Under the pieces are notes generated by a model. The model was not told the origin of the DNA. It searched no databases and was given only the letters and a program-made list of their open reading frames with translations. A stretch of DNA of 64,000 bases, from contig NZ_JTAN02000019.1 of NCBI RefSeq assembly GCF_000949135.2, positions 744,001 through 808,000 on the forward strand, read 5' to 3'. The translations under genes and the position numbers were made by a program. Origin of the DNA: Burkholderia sp. USMB20 (GTDB lineage: Bacteria; Pseudomonadota; Gammaproteobacteria; Burkholderiales; Burkholderiaceae). How positions within the stretch are numbered: the stretch's first letter is position 1; the number at the start of each line of letters is the position of its first letter. Shown piece after piece: positions 1-9,213 of this stretch.

Positions 1-710
1 TCGGCGTCGCGATCGCGCACACGCTGAATCCGGCGCTGATCGGCGTGATCGTGATCGCGCTCGCCGCGATCGGCTTCTATCTCGCGCGCCTGATCGCTTC
101 CGTGCCGCTCGTGCACGGCGAACGGATGTCGTATGCGAGCGTGTTTACGCGCGTGCTGCCGCACGGCCTCGGCCTCGCGCTCGGCTCGGCCGGCTTCGGC
201 TCGATCGCGACCTTCGTCACGCTGTACTACGCGGCGCGCCACTGGCCGAACGCCGCGCTGTCGCTGACCGTGTTCGGCACGCTGTTCATCGGCGCGCGGC
301 TGCTGTTCGCGAACACGATCAAGACTCACGGCGGCTTCCGCGTCGCGATCGTGTCGTTCGCGTTCGAATGCTCGGGCCTCTTGCTGCTGTGGCTCGCGCC
401 CGTGCCGCACGTCGCGCTCGTCGGCGCCGCGCTGACCGGCTTCGGCTTCGCGCTGATCTTCCCGGCGCTCGGCGTCGAGGCCGTCGCGCTCGTCCCGCCG
501 GCGAGCCGCGGCGCGGCGCTGTCCGCGTATTCGGTGTTTCTCGACCTGTCGCTCGGCATCACGGGCCCGCTCGCCGGCTATGTGGCCGGTGCGTTCGGTT
601 ATCCGCAGGTGTTCCTGTTCGCGGCGGTGGCCGCGGCGGCCGGCGTCGCGCTGTCGATGGTGCTGTACCAGCGGCAGGCGCGGCTCGCGGGGAGCGGCGC
701 GGCGGCGTGA
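1..710 (+). CDS. MFS transporter, C-terminal part (5' end outside window)
   Basis: The frame is open from base 3 and ends at a TGA at 708-710, so the start lies before the window. About 235 residues are visible, forming roughly six hydrophobic segments separated by short basic loops, as in the C-terminal half of a major facilitator. The last segments carry the Gly/Ala/Phe-rich texture of drug or sugar efflux proteins (for example [18 protein letters not shown]). The substrate cannot be read from the sequence. It acts in the inner membrane. The gene after it is on the opposite strand, so this is the last gene of its transcript. Confidence 0.85.
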   Translation, partial: GVAIAHTLNPALIGVIVIALAAIGFYLARLIASVPLVHGERMSYASVFTRVLPHGLGLALGSAGFGSIATFVTLYYAARHWPNAALSLTVFGTLFIGARLLFANTIKTHGGFRVAIVSFAFECSGLLLLWLAPVPHVALVGAALTGFGFALIFPALGVEAVALVPPASRGAALSAYSVFLDLSLGITGPLAGYVAGAFGYPQVFLFAAVAAAAGVALSMVLYQRQARLAGSGAAA

Positions 711-737
711 GTCGTGCTGCCGCGCGCGCAACACCGT

Positions 738-1331
738 TCAACGCAGCAACACGTTGAAGTCGCGCAATACGCGGACGGCTTGAGGATGACCCCGGAACGG
801 AACGGCGTCCCGGAGCGAGAGCTTGGGTTCGGCACGATCGAAGAGCACGAGGGCTTCCGACGTGTTCAGATGGCGCGACATGTACAGAAAGCCGTCGACC
901 CGCCGCTGATGCCGGTGGACGGCCAGCGACCACTGCTGCGGAACGTCGTACGGCACGATCGTCGACAACGCACCGTCGCCGCCAAGGTTCTTCAGCGGCA
1001 AGCCATGCAGGACGGCCACGGCCAACGGCGCACCGTCGAATGAAAGCACGTACCGATCGAGCTCGGTCGTGACGAGCGGGAAACCGCCCAGCACCAGATC
1101 GGCGACTTCGTCGTGCAGCACCGTCTCCGCGAATGCGCAATGCAGATCGAAACCGAAATAGCTGGTGCCGAACCGCCGCCGCGGCCGCGGATCGTCGAAG
1201 CGGTTGCCGCCGGACTTGCCGAAGTACGGCTCGCCGGTTGCGAATCGCGAGATCCGGACCAGCGCCGCAGGCGCCACCTCGCGGATCGTGAGCGTCGCGC
1301 TCGCGAAATGCTTCCGCGGCACCGTCAACAC
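738..1331 (-). CDS. RES-domain protein, probable toxin of a RES-type toxin-antitoxin pair
   Basis: The protein has 197 residues. The start is a GTG at 1331 with AGGAGG five bases upstream. RES signatures are visible: an Arg in the N-terminal ISRF segment, GNRFDDP followed by a Tyr in TSYFGFD, a Glu in AFAETVLHDE, and the late VDGFLYMSRH and ALVLFDR blocks. Characterised RES proteins degrade or phosphorolyse NAD+ and are held inactive by a co-encoded Xre/MbcA-type antitoxin. The upstream gene ends 9 bases before this start, so the two are almost certainly co-transcribed. The catalytic activity is inferred from the family. Confidence 0.85.
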   Translation of the reverse strand: MLTVPRKHFASATLTIREVAPAALVRISRFATGEPYFGKSGGNRFDDPRPRRRFGTSYFGFDLHCAFAETVLHDEVADLVLGGFPLVTTELDRYVLSFDGAPLAVAVLHGLPLKNLGGDGALSTIVPYDVPQQWSLAVHRHQRRVDGFLYMSRHLNTSEALVLFDRAEPKLSLRDAVPFRGHPQAVRVLRDFNVLLR

Positions 1332-1340
1332 CCGCGCCTC

Positions 1341-2009
1341 CTAGCGTCCCGCAAACGCTGCGGCCGCACGCTCGACCTCGTCAAGCTTCCCGCGCGACAG
1401 CGCGACCAGCGGCGTGACGTTGCCGAGTGACGCCTTGGGTGTCGTGAAGAACTGCCATTTGCTCCATCCCGGCAAGGCTCCGAGACGCTGAGTCACCTTC
1501 CCGAGCGTCTTGCGATCGATGTCGCCCGCCAGATAGAACGCCGGGTAGTACTGCGCGGCGCCGACGTCGACCGTGAAGATGCGCCCCGACGCCACCGCCT
1601 TGCTGAGCGCCTGCCGCGTCATGCCGAGCCCTGTCCAGATCTGCGCGGCCGGCAACAGCGTGCCGTCGGCAACCAGCGCGTGTCGTTCGGCCTGCGCATG
1701 CCGCTCCAGATCGGCGACGGCGACACCGGCGCGCGTAGCCGCTTCCCCCTTCTTTCGTCGGGACGGCTTCCTGTCGCGCGTCGCGGCGGCCGCGATACCG
1801 AACGTGATCGTGCCGGCCAGATCGATGACCTGCGCGATGCCTACCTTGAACAGGTGCCCAAGTTGCTCGTCCGACAGCCTGAGCAGCGCACGGGCGCGAT
1901 CCGGCCCGAGCATGGTTGCCGCGCCGACGGCGCTGCGCAGCGCCTCCTCGGTCTCGATATCGAGAATCGCGGCGGAACCTTCGAGCGCGTGAGCGTGCGT
2001 GACCATCAT
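1341..2009 (-). CDS. Antitoxin-like partner of the RES protein (unusual, about 222 aa)
   Basis: Two adjacent ATGs (2007-2009 and 2004-2006) follow a perfect AGGAGGT, at 2 and 5 bases. The second has better spacing, and an upstream in-frame TTG at 2036 is less likely. The protein is longer than usual RES antitoxins, which are about 150 residues. The middle has a Lys/Arg-rich stretch (RDRKPSRRKKGEAATR). It is followed by a helix-turn-helix-like segment (WTGLGMTRQALSKAVASGR), and the end (FFTTPKASLGNVTPLVALSR) resembles the toxin-binding tail of Xre/MbcA/ParS antitoxins, including the TP-L pattern. The position directly before the RES gene supports the role. The family name is not certain. Confidence 0.65.
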   Translation of the reverse strand: MMVTHAHALEGSAAILDIETEEALRSAVGAATMLGPDRARALLRLSDEQLGHLFKVGIAQVIDLAGTITFGIAAAATRDRKPSRRKKGEAATRAGVAVADLERHAQAERHALVADGTLLPAAQIWTGLGMTRQALSKAVASGRIFTVDVGAAQYYPAFYLAGDIDRKTLGKVTQRLGALPGWSKWQFFTTPKASLGNVTPLVALSRGKLDEVERAAAAFAGR

Positions 2010-2113
2010 CACCTCCTGATGCAACCGGAGGATCAAGCCTAGCCCCGATTCGAAATCAAGTCAACCAAGTCAACTTTTCGGCGCGATATCCGGACAGTGC
2101 CATACGACGTCGG

Positions 2114-3004
2114 TCAAGCCGTGCGCAGGAACAACCGGCGCGTCAGGTCGAACGCAACGAGATTGCCGGCCAGCACGAGCAGCAGCCCGATCACCGCGAG
2201 CGGCGACCACTGGTAGCCCTCGAAGACCGTCGACACGGCCAGCGCGACGATCGGGAACAGCACCGTGCAGTACGCCGCGCGCTCCGGCCCGATCCGCCCG
2301 ACGAGCGTCAGGTACGCGGTGAACCCGATCACCGAGCCCGGCACGGCCAGATAGACGAGCGCGCCGAGATAACGCGGGCTCGGGTCGATCATGAACGGCA
2401 GCCCGGCCACCGCACTGCCGACCGTCAGGATCGCCGCGCCGATCAGCATCGCCCAGCCGTTGGTCGCGAGCGGATGCAGCCCCATCGATTGCATCCGGCT
2501 CGACAGCAGGTTGCCGGCCGAGAAGCACATCGTGCCCGCGAACGCGATCGCGAGGCCCGTCCAGGTCGCGTGATCGTCGAGGTGGCCGGCCATCTGCTGC
2601 CAGAACAGGCAGGCGATGCCGGTCAGCCCGAGCAGCGCGCCGGCAATCGCGGACGGCCGCAGCGGGCGGCCCATGAACAGCCGGCCGTTGATCGAATTCA
2701 ACAGCGGCGCGGTCGAGAAGATCACCGCGACGAGGCCGCTCGGCACGACCTGCTCCGAGTAGTAGAAGCACAGGAAATTCAGGCAGAACAACGCGAAGCC
2801 CTGCGCGACGAGGTAGCGCCACGCCTCGCGCGGCGGACGCACCGGCCGGCGCATCACGCGCAGCAGCGCGAACAGCACGGCGGCCGCGAGCCAGAAGCGC
2901 CACGCGATCGACACGGGCGGCGGCACGGCGCCGAGCTGCCATTTGATGGCGATCCAGGTGGTGCCCCAGATCAGCACGGTGACGAAATAAAGCGACAGGT
3001 TCAT
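2114..3004 (-). CDS. EamA/DMT-family transporter (10-TM)
   Basis: The 296-residue protein starts at the ATG at 3004 (MNLSLYFVTVLIWGTTWIAI). The longer frame upstream adds a charged leader that does not look like a DMT protein. It has about ten hydrophobic segments in two EamA repeats: the first begins with the WGTTWIAIKWQLG motif and the second repeats a GNLL-type motif. Such proteins export metabolites or amino acids across the inner membrane, and the substrate is unknown. It is divergent from the AraC-type regulator at 3138, 133 bases away, which suggests regulation by that protein. Confidence 0.85.
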   Translation of the reverse strand: MNLSLYFVTVLIWGTTWIAIKWQLGAVPPPVSIAWRFWLAAAVLFALLRVMRRPVRPPREAWRYLVAQGFALFCLNFLCFYYSEQVVPSGLVAVIFSTAPLLNSINGRLFMGRPLRPSAIAGALLGLTGIACLFWQQMAGHLDDHATWTGLAIAFAGTMCFSAGNLLSSRMQSMGLHPLATNGWAMLIGAAILTVGSAVAGLPFMIDPSPRYLGALVYLAVPGSVIGFTAYLTLVGRIGPERAAYCTVLFPIVALAVSTVFEGYQWSPLAVIGLLLVLAGNLVAFDLTRRLFLRTA

Positions 3005-3137
3005 GGCGGCAACGAAGCGAAACGAGTGAAACGGACTCAGACTGTGCCGCCGCCCCGCCCGCGCGGATTGTCCGGAATTGCGGTCTTTTTCGGGCGGCCG
3101 CACGGCGCGCCGCGCGCGCGCTTATACTCGTCGCACC

Positions 3138-4073
3138 ATGAGTCCGCCCCTGTACGCCCCGCCCGCCGATCACGCCGCCGCCCTTGCCGGCGGTGCGATG
3201 CCGTTCGGCCTGCAGTCGGTGTGCCGCACGCTCGCCGAGGCGAACGCGACGCTCGAGCGCTTCACGTGGCTCGGCGATCATCTCGCGATCGCCGAATGGA
3301 CGCGCATCACCGACGAAAGCGAGACGATCTACGAACAGCCGGGCCACCACACGCTGTCGTGCTATCTCGACGGCGGCTACCGGACGGAGCGCGAACGCGT
3401 GCCGCGCTACGGCGCGCCGAGCCTGCTGTGCACGCTGCCGGGGGACCATGAATCGCGCTGGTGGGTGCGCGGCGAGATGCACTTCATCCACCTGTACTTC
3501 CTGCCCGAGCACTTCACGCAGCGCGCGATCCGCGAACTCGATCGCGAGCCGCGCGAGCTGAAGCTCGCCGACCGCACCTATTTCGAGGATGCGCGCGTCG
3601 CGGCGCAGTTCCGTTCGCTTGCGCTGGAGCGCTGGGACGATGCCGACGGGCGGCTGCGCGTGAACGAAGCCGCGCACGACGTATTGAGCCTGCTGCTGCG
3701 CGGCCAGAGCACGACGCGCACCGACGTGCCGTTCCGCGGCGGACTCGCGCCGGCCGTGCGCCGCCGCGTGCGCGACTACATCGACAGCTACCTGTCGCAG
3801 CCGCTGACGCTCGGCGAACTGGCAGAGGTCGCCGCGCTGTCCGAATACCACTTCTCGCGGATGTTCCGGCTGTCGTTCGGCCGCGCGCCGCACGCATGGG
3901 TGGCCGAGCAGCGGCTCGCGCGGGCGCGCCTGCTGCTGCGCACGACGGCGCTGCCGCTCGCGCAGGTCGCGGCCGAATGCGGCTACGCGAACGCCGGCCA
4001 CTTCAGCCATCGCTTTCGCGACGCGCACGGCACGACGCCGAACGCGTATCGGCGCGCGATGCAGGGCGGCTGA
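3138..4073 (+). CDS. AraC-family transcriptional regulator
   Basis: The protein has 311 residues from the ATG at 3138. A longer frame from 3078 would run into the promoter of the divergent transporter. The N-terminal 200 residues form a cupin-like sensor region (GHHTLSCYLDGGYRTE). The last 100 residues hold the two AraC helix-turn-helix units, LGELAEVAALSEYHFSRMF and LAQVAAECGYANAGHFSHRF, ending in the usual GTTPNAYRR. It lies back to back with the EamA transporter gene and probably controls it. The inducer is unknown. Confidence 0.9.
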   Translation: MSPPLYAPPADHAAALAGGAMPFGLQSVCRTLAEANATLERFTWLGDHLAIAEWTRITDESETIYEQPGHHTLSCYLDGGYRTERERVPRYGAPSLLCTLPGDHESRWWVRGEMHFIHLYFLPEHFTQRAIRELDREPRELKLADRTYFEDARVAAQFRSLALERWDDADGRLRVNEAAHDVLSLLLRGQSTTRTDVPFRGGLAPAVRRRVRDYIDSYLSQPLTLGELAEVAALSEYHFSRMFRLSFGRAPHAWVAEQRLARARLLLRTTALPLAQVAAECGYANAGHFSHRFRDAHGTTPNAYRRAMQGG

Positions 4074-4141
4074 GCCCCGCGCGCACCTTCAACGTGCCGG
4101 CTGGCGCAGCGCGCACCCGGCACGCATCACTGTCTCCCTGC

Positions 4142-5353
4142 TTACGCGCCTCGCTGCGACAATTCCTGCTCGAGCGCGGCCACGCCGGCCGGCAGGTCCA
4201 CCGGCACCTTCAGGTCGATCATCGTGCGGCCGAACGCGTGCAGCGTGCGGAACAGGTTGTGTTCGCGACACTGTTCGCCCATCTGCCCGATCCGCACGAT
4301 CGGCAGCCCGAACGAGCCCGAGATCTCGACCTGGTACTGCTTCGAGATATGGCCGCACACCATCCCGGGCGTCAGCCCTTCGGGCGTCTCGATCCCGACC
4401 ACCGAGTTGAGCCGGCAGTCCTTTGGCGCATAGAGCGCGAGCCCCATCGCCTCGACGCCCGCCTGCAACGCGAGCGAGCAGCGCAGGTGGCGCGCGAAGC
4501 GGCTTTCGAGCGTCTCCGCGCAGACGAGCCGCAGCGCCTCGTGCAGCGCGAGCACGCCCGACACCGGCGCCGTGTAGTGGTAGCCCGCGTTGTGCCAGAA
4601 GTTCTCCGCGAGCGCCATGTCGAGGCACCAGTGCGCGTTCGGTTCCGGCCGCTGCTTCATCCGGTCCCACGCGGCGTCCGAGAACGCGATCAGCGATACG
4701 CCGGGAATCGACGACAGCCCCTTCTGGCCGCCCGTGATCACCGCATCGATGCCCCACGCGTCCATCTCGAGCGGCATCGTCGACAGCGTGCACACCGCGT
4801 CGACGACGACCAGCGCGCCGGCCGCCTTCGCGAGCGCCGCGATGTCGCGCAGCTCGCGGTTCCACACGGTGTTCGACGTCTCGCCCTGCACGATCGTGAC
4901 GATCTCGGGCCGCTCGCGCGCGATCGCGTCCGCGATCTCGTCGAGGCTCGCGACCGAGCGGTCGGCCACTTCGAGCGTGGCGACGGCGGCGCCGACGCGC
5001 GTGGCCATCTCGGCCATCCGCGCGCTGAAGAAGCCGTTGCGGATCGACAGCACGCGCGTGCCGCGCCACGCGAGGTTCGAGATCGCCATTTCCATCGCGG
5101 CGGAACCGGGGCCGGCGACGCCGAGCACCCACTTCGTGCGGGTCTGGAACACGTAGCGCGCCATCTCCTTCACCTGCTCGATGATCTTCGCCATCGTCGC
5201 GCCGAGGTGGTTGATCACGATCGTGTTCGCCTTCGCGACGGCGGCCGGGATCGGGACCGGGCCGGCCCCCATCATCAGCAGCGGTTCTTCGGGCAGGATC
5301 GCGTCGAGCGGCACGACGACGGGACAGGGAATCGGCGAGTAATCGATGGACAT
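4142..5353 (-). CDS. Class V aminotransferase (alanine-glyoxylate / pyridoxamine-pyruvate type)
   Basis: The protein has 403 residues from the ATG at 5353, which begins at MSIDYSPIPCP as in homologues. The frame extends far upstream without family resemblance. Features include the N-terminal LLMMGAGPVPIP motif, the GPGSAAMEMA cofactor loop near residue 81, Asp185 in VVVDAVCTLS and the PLP-binding Lys211 in ITGGQKGLSS. These belong to the fold-type I SPT/AGAT branch, whose members use alanine, serine or pyridoxamine with pyruvate or glyoxylate. The exact substrate is not decidable. It has a long leader (753 bases to the divergent LysR gene). Confidence 0.85.
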   Translation of the reverse strand: MSIDYSPIPCPVVVPLDAILPEEPLLMMGAGPVPIPAAVAKANTIVINHLGATMAKIIEQVKEMARYVFQTRTKWVLGVAGPGSAAMEMAISNLAWRGTRVLSIRNGFFSARMAEMATRVGAAVATLEVADRSVASLDEIADAIARERPEIVTIVQGETSNTVWNRELRDIAALAKAAGALVVVDAVCTLSTMPLEMDAWGIDAVITGGQKGLSSIPGVSLIAFSDAAWDRMKQRPEPNAHWCLDMALAENFWHNAGYHYTAPVSGVLALHEALRLVCAETLESRFARHLRCSLALQAGVEAMGLALYAPKDCRLNSVVGIETPEGLTPGMVCGHISKQYQVEISGSFGLPIVRIGQMGEQCREHNLFRTLHAFGRTMIDLKVPVDLPAGVAALEQELSQRGA

Positions 5354-6106
5354 GGCTGGTAAAAGAGGAACGGAGAAAACGCTCGGACGTCGTTCGCCGC
5401 ACGGCACGGCGAACTGATCGATCATTCCGCGTTCCGCGCCCGTGCGCAAGAGGCACGCGCGCCCGGACAGCGTGACGCTGGCCCGGTCGACGGACCGGGC
5501 CAGCCTGCCGCGCCCGCGTCGCACGACCGGGTTTCGTATTGCCGCGGCATTGCCGGCCGCATGCGAAACGGTTCCAACGGACGGTCGATGCCCGCGATTT
5601 TCTCCGGCAATATTGAGACGCGCATCCTGACGCCCGGGTTCAGCATGCCGCATGCATCTACCGGAATACCGGTCACCACGATGAAAATCGCGCGACTGGC
5701 ATCGGCACACGAAAACCAGACCGGCACAAAAACATCCACTATCGCAGCATCTATTGGTGAGCGATTTCACCCATTACCGCACGACGTCACATTCCGACCG
5801 CATCAACATATTGATTTATATGAGTAATATTAAAATACAAGGCGGACCTTCCGAATACACGCCGGACTAACCCAGGCGCGTGCCAGCGCCGCCGATCCGT
5901 TAAATCGATACCCGCGATTTCGATTTTACGCAAGCCGCCCCCTTTCTCAGGTTGACGATATCGCTTCCGTAATGAACAATCGTCTGCAGAATCGAAAACC
6001 GATTTTTCGAGACGAACGAGACCCGGGGGTTGCGCGACGGTTTTCCAGGTCGTTTGACGAAAAATCCCAACCAAAATCAATCAACCGGGCCAGAAATTCG
6101 CGAGCC
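5354..6106. other. Long divergent intergenic region, no gene seen
   Basis: This region lies between the aminotransferase start and the LysR start. The half near the aminotransferase is GC-rich and holds a perfect 11-bp inverted repeat at 5478-5503 (CTGGCCCGGTC, loop GACG, then GACCGGGCCAG) without a following T run. The part at about 5740-6100 is clearly richer in A+T than its surroundings and probably carries promoters for the LysR gene. The open frames here are short, lack family resemblance and have poor codon use. Confidence 0.6.
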
Positions 6107-7093
6107 ATGAACCAGATTCAGACCATGCGTGTGTTCGTCTGCGTCGCCGAGCAGCAGAGCTTCCGGCGCGCGGCGCACCATCTAGGCGTGTCCAACGCGC
6201 TCGTCACGCGCTCGATCGCGATGCTCGAGTCTCACCTGAACACGCGGTTGATCCACCGCACCACGCGCAACCTGTCGCTGACCGAGGCCGGCCTGCGCTA
6301 CCTCGACGGCTGCCGTGCGCTGCTCGAGGAATTCGACCACCTCGAGGCATCCGTCGCGCACGCCGTGCGCGAGCCGGCCGGCACGCTGCGCGTCGTCGCA
6401 TCGGGCCTGCTGTCGCCGCTCGCGCTGACGCCGCTCGTCAGCAGTTTCCGGCACCGCTACCCCGAATTGCGCGTGCAGCTCACCGTCGCCGAGGGGCCGC
6501 TCGACGTGCTCGATTCGGGCTACGACGTCGGCATCGTGACCGGCAACCGGCTCGACGGCAACCCGACGCTGATCGGCCACGCGCTCACGCCGAACCCGTT
6601 CGTCGCCTGCGCGGCGCCCGCCTATCTCGAACGGCGCGGCGAGCCGCGCGCCCCCGACGACCTGCCGGGCCACGACTGGGTCGCGCTCGCGCCGCACCAG
6701 CATGCGCCCGCGTGGCGGCTGGTCGGCCACGACGGCGTCACGCATTCGGTCACGGTGCGCCCGACCTGCACGGTCAACCAGCTGGCGCTCGTGCACGCTG
6801 CAACCGTCGCCGGGTCCGGCATCGCGGTACTGCCCGAGCCGAGCGTCGCCGACGCACTCGCCACCGGCACGCTGGTGCGGCTGTTGCCCGCTTACCGGAT
6901 CGACGACCCGGACGCGCAGCTGTCGCTCGTCTACCCGAACCGCCAGTACGTGCCGGCCCGCACGCGCAGCTTCGTCGAGCATGCGCTCGAGCATTTCGGC
7001 GCGCAGACGGCCCGCGAGCGGACCGGCTACGGCTTCCTGCACACGCCCGATCGCGCCGAGATCGTCGCGGGCCGGCAGACGGGCCTGCAGTAA
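6107..7093 (+). CDS. LysR-family transcriptional regulator
   Basis: The 328-residue protein starts at the ATG at 6107 (MNQIQTMRVFVCVAEQQSFR). The same frame opens at 5972, but the LysR fold begins only at this Met. The N-terminal winged HTH is clear (SFRRAAHHLGVSNALVTRSI, then LNTRLIHRTTRNLSLTEAG). It is followed by a periplasmic-binding-like effector domain with the PLDVLDSGYDVGIVTG segment typical of the AphB/CrgA-like branch. It lies 30 bases upstream of the dehydrogenase gene on the same strand and may share its transcript. The regulated genes are not proven. Confidence 0.9.
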   Translation: MNQIQTMRVFVCVAEQQSFRRAAHHLGVSNALVTRSIAMLESHLNTRLIHRTTRNLSLTEAGLRYLDGCRALLEEFDHLEASVAHAVREPAGTLRVVASGLLSPLALTPLVSSFRHRYPELRVQLTVAEGPLDVLDSGYDVGIVTGNRLDGNPTLIGHALTPNPFVACAAPAYLERRGEPRAPDDLPGHDWVALAPHQHAPAWRLVGHDGVTHSVTVRPTCTVNQLALVHAATVAGSGIAVLPEPSVADALATGTLVRLLPAYRIDDPDAQLSLVYPNRQYVPARTRSFVEHALEHFGAQTARERTGYGFLHTPDRAEIVAGRQTGLQ

Positions 7094-7123
7094 ACTGCAC
7101 GCGACAGCCATCGGAGGTGCAGC

Positions 7124-8122
7124 GTGCGCGTGATCCTGTTCAGCAGCCGGCAGTACGACGACGAATCATTCACCGCCGCCAATCGGTCATTCGGTTATCG
7201 GCTGCACTTCCAGCCGTCGCACCTCGACGCGGAAACCGCGATCCTCGCGCACGGTTATGAGGTCGTCTGCCCGTTCGTCAACGACACCGTCGACGCGGCC
7301 GTGCTCGAACGGCTCGCCGACGGCGGCACGCGCCTGATCGCGCTGCGCTCGGCCGGCTTCAACCATGTCGACCTGACGGCCGCCGAGCGGCTCGGCATCG
7401 CGGTCGTGCGGGTGCCCGCGTATTCGCCGCATGCGGTCGCCGAACACGCGGTCGCGCTGATCCTCGCGCTCAACCGCCGGCTGCCGCGCGCGGTCGCACG
7501 CACGCGCGAAGGCGACTTCTCGCTGAACGGCCTGCTCGGCTTCGACCTGCACGGCAAGACCGTCGGCGTGATCGGCACCGGCCTGATCGGCCGCGTGTTC
7601 GCGAAGATCATGATGGGCTTCGGGATGCATGTGCTCGCACATTCGATGCCGCCGTACGACGACGAACTGATCGCGTACGGCGCGCGCTATGTCGAGCTCG
7701 ACGAACTGCTGCACCATGCCGACATCATCAGCCTGCACTGCCCGTTGCTACCGTCGACGCACCATCTGATCAACGCGCAGACGCTCGCGCGGATGAAGCA
7801 CGGCGCGATGCTGATCAATACCGGCCGCGGCGGCCTGGTCGACGCGCCGGCGCTGATCGACGCGCTCAAGAGCGGCCAGCTCGGCCATCTCGGGCTCGAC
7901 GTGTACGAGGAGGAAAGCGGCCTCTTCTTCGAGGATCACTCCGACCTGCCGCTGCAGGACGACGTGCTCGCGCGCCTGCTGACGTTCCCGAACGTGATCG
8001 TCACGTCGCACCAGGCGTTCTTCACGCGCGAGGCGCTCGCCGAGATCGCGCACACGACGCTGCTGAACATCGAGGCGTGGCACGCCGGCACGCCGACCAA
8101 CGTCGTCACGACGGGGCGCTGA
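7124..8122 (+). CDS. ldhA: D-2-hydroxyacid dehydrogenase, LdhA-like fermentative D-lactate dehydrogenase
   Basis: The 332-residue protein starts at a GTG at 7124 after CGGAGGTGCAGC. It aligns along its length with LdhA-type enzymes (E. coli LdhA, 329 aa). The Rossmann motif GVIGTGLIG is at residues 148-156. The catalytic residues are visible as Arg235 (INTGRGG), Glu264 (VYEEESGLFFE) and His296 (TSHQAFF). It reduces pyruvate or another 2-oxoacid with NADH in the cytoplasm. It follows the LysR gene by 30 bases. A role on a related 2-oxoacid instead of pyruvate cannot be excluded. Confidence 0.85.
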   Translation: MRVILFSSRQYDDESFTAANRSFGYRLHFQPSHLDAETAILAHGYEVVCPFVNDTVDAAVLERLADGGTRLIALRSAGFNHVDLTAAERLGIAVVRVPAYSPHAVAEHAVALILALNRRLPRAVARTREGDFSLNGLLGFDLHGKTVGVIGTGLIGRVFAKIMMGFGMHVLAHSMPPYDDELIAYGARYVELDELLHHADIISLHCPLLPSTHHLINAQTLARMKHGAMLINTGRGGLVDAPALIDALKSGQLGHLGLDVYEEESGLFFEDHSDLPLQDDVLARLLTFPNVIVTSHQAFFTREALAEIAHTTLLNIEAWHAGTPTNVVTTGR

Positions 8123-8286
8123 GGCGCGTCGTTCCGCACGGCGGTGGCGGAGCGTTGGCGGAGCGTTGGCGCGGCGCCTGAGCGCACGCGATCCATCAAC
8201 GATTCGTCAATTTATTTCGACTGATGTAACGCCGCACGCGCGGCGTCTGCTATCGTTGCGCCGACCTCCCCCTGCTTCTGCCGCTC

Positions 8287-9048
8287 ATGCGTTTCGACGA
8301 CTCCGCCATTGCCGCGGTCTACCGCGCCATCTTCGAACGGCGCGACATGCGCCACTTCACGCCGGCGCCCGTCGATCCGGCCACGCTCGCGCGGCTGCTG
8401 CGCGCCGCGCACCACGCGCCGAGCGTCGGCTTCATGCAGCCGTGGCGCTTCATCCGCATCACCGATCCCGCGCTGCGCACCGCGATCCATGCGCTGGTCG
8501 AGGCCGAGCGCCGCGCAACCGCCGACGCGCTCGGCGAGCGGCAGGACGAATTCATGCGGCTGAAGGTCGAAGGCGTGCGCGAATGCGGCGAACTGCTGGT
8601 CGTCGCGCTGACCGACGACCGCGAGCGCCACGTGTTCGGCCGCCGCACGCTGCCGGAGATGGACCTCGCGTCGGCCGCCTGCGCGATCCAGAACATGTGG
8701 CTCGCCGCGCGCGCCGAAGGGCTCGGGATGGGCTGGGTGTCGCTGTTCGATGTCGACGCGCTGCGCACGTTGCTCGGCATGCCGGCCGGCGCGAAGCCGA
8801 TCGCCGTGCTGTGCGTCGGGCACGTCGACGCGTTTTATGCGAAGCCGATGCTCGAGGAAGAGCGGTGGGCCGCGCGGATGCCGATCGAGGCGTGCCTGTT
8901 CGAAAATGGCTGGGATGTGCCGGCGGCCGGGGTCGCCGAGGGCAAGGCAACCTCCGGCGCGACCGGCGGATCGTCGCCGTCGCCCGAGGTTGCCGCACCG
9001 GACGTCCGCTTCGGCTCGACACCCGCCGGCGCCCTGTCCGACCGCTGA
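8287..9048 (+). CDS. bluB: 5,6-dimethylbenzimidazole synthase BluB
   Basis: The 253-residue protein is a nitroreductase-fold enzyme that cannibalises reduced FMN to make the lower ligand of vitamin B12. The BluB signature is seen in order: AVYRAIFERRDMRHFTPAPV, HHAPSVGFMQPWRFI, LPEMDLASAACAIQNMWLAA and GLGMGWVSLFD. The C-terminal 35 residues are Gly/Pro/Ser-rich and look disordered. The gene stands alone here, away from other cobalamin genes, with repeats and MFS genes downstream. Confidence 0.9.
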   Translation: MRFDDSAIAAVYRAIFERRDMRHFTPAPVDPATLARLLRAAHHAPSVGFMQPWRFIRITDPALRTAIHALVEAERRATADALGERQDEFMRLKVEGVRECGELLVVALTDDRERHVFGRRTLPEMDLASAACAIQNMWLAARAEGLGMGWVSLFDVDALRTLLGMPAGAKPIAVLCVGHVDAFYAKPMLEEERWAARMPIEACLFENGWDVPAAGVAEGKATSGATGGSSPSPEVAAPDVRFGSTPAGALSDR

Positions 9049-9108
9049 CGGGATGCACGAGGGGCGGAACGGCCGCTTCGCCGGTCTTGCTCCGACCCGA
9101 TATTATGG

Positions 9109-9144
9109 CTCGCTCTCGCTCTCGCTCTCGCTCTCGCTCTCGCC
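9109..9144. repeat. Hexanucleotide tandem repeat (CGCTCT)5
   Basis: Five exact copies of CGCTCT run from 9111 to 9140, with degenerate copies continuing (CGCCTT, CGCCCT). The tract lies 60 bases downstream of bluB and about 250 bases before the next MFS start. Such tracts change length by slippage. No reading frame depends on this one. Confidence 0.9.
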
Positions 9145-9164
9145 TTCGCCCTTGCCTTGCCACC

Positions 9165-9213
9165 GAGCGCTGAGCACTGAGCACTGAGCACCGAGCACCG
9201 AGCACTGAGCACC
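9165..9213. repeat. Heptanucleotide tandem repeat (GAGCACY)7
   Basis: Seven contiguous 7-base units read GAGCGCT, GAGCACT, GAGCACT, GAGCACC, GAGCACC, GAGCACT and GAGCACC. They start 20 bases after the hexanucleotide tract. The pattern of variants suggests duplication of unit pairs. It lies in the 346-base gap between bluB and the MFS gene, in which no coding sequence was found. Confidence 0.9.

Noticed and set aside
9109-9213. Possible CRISPR array
   Set aside because: Units are 6 and 7 bases long with no spacers and no cas genes are present.
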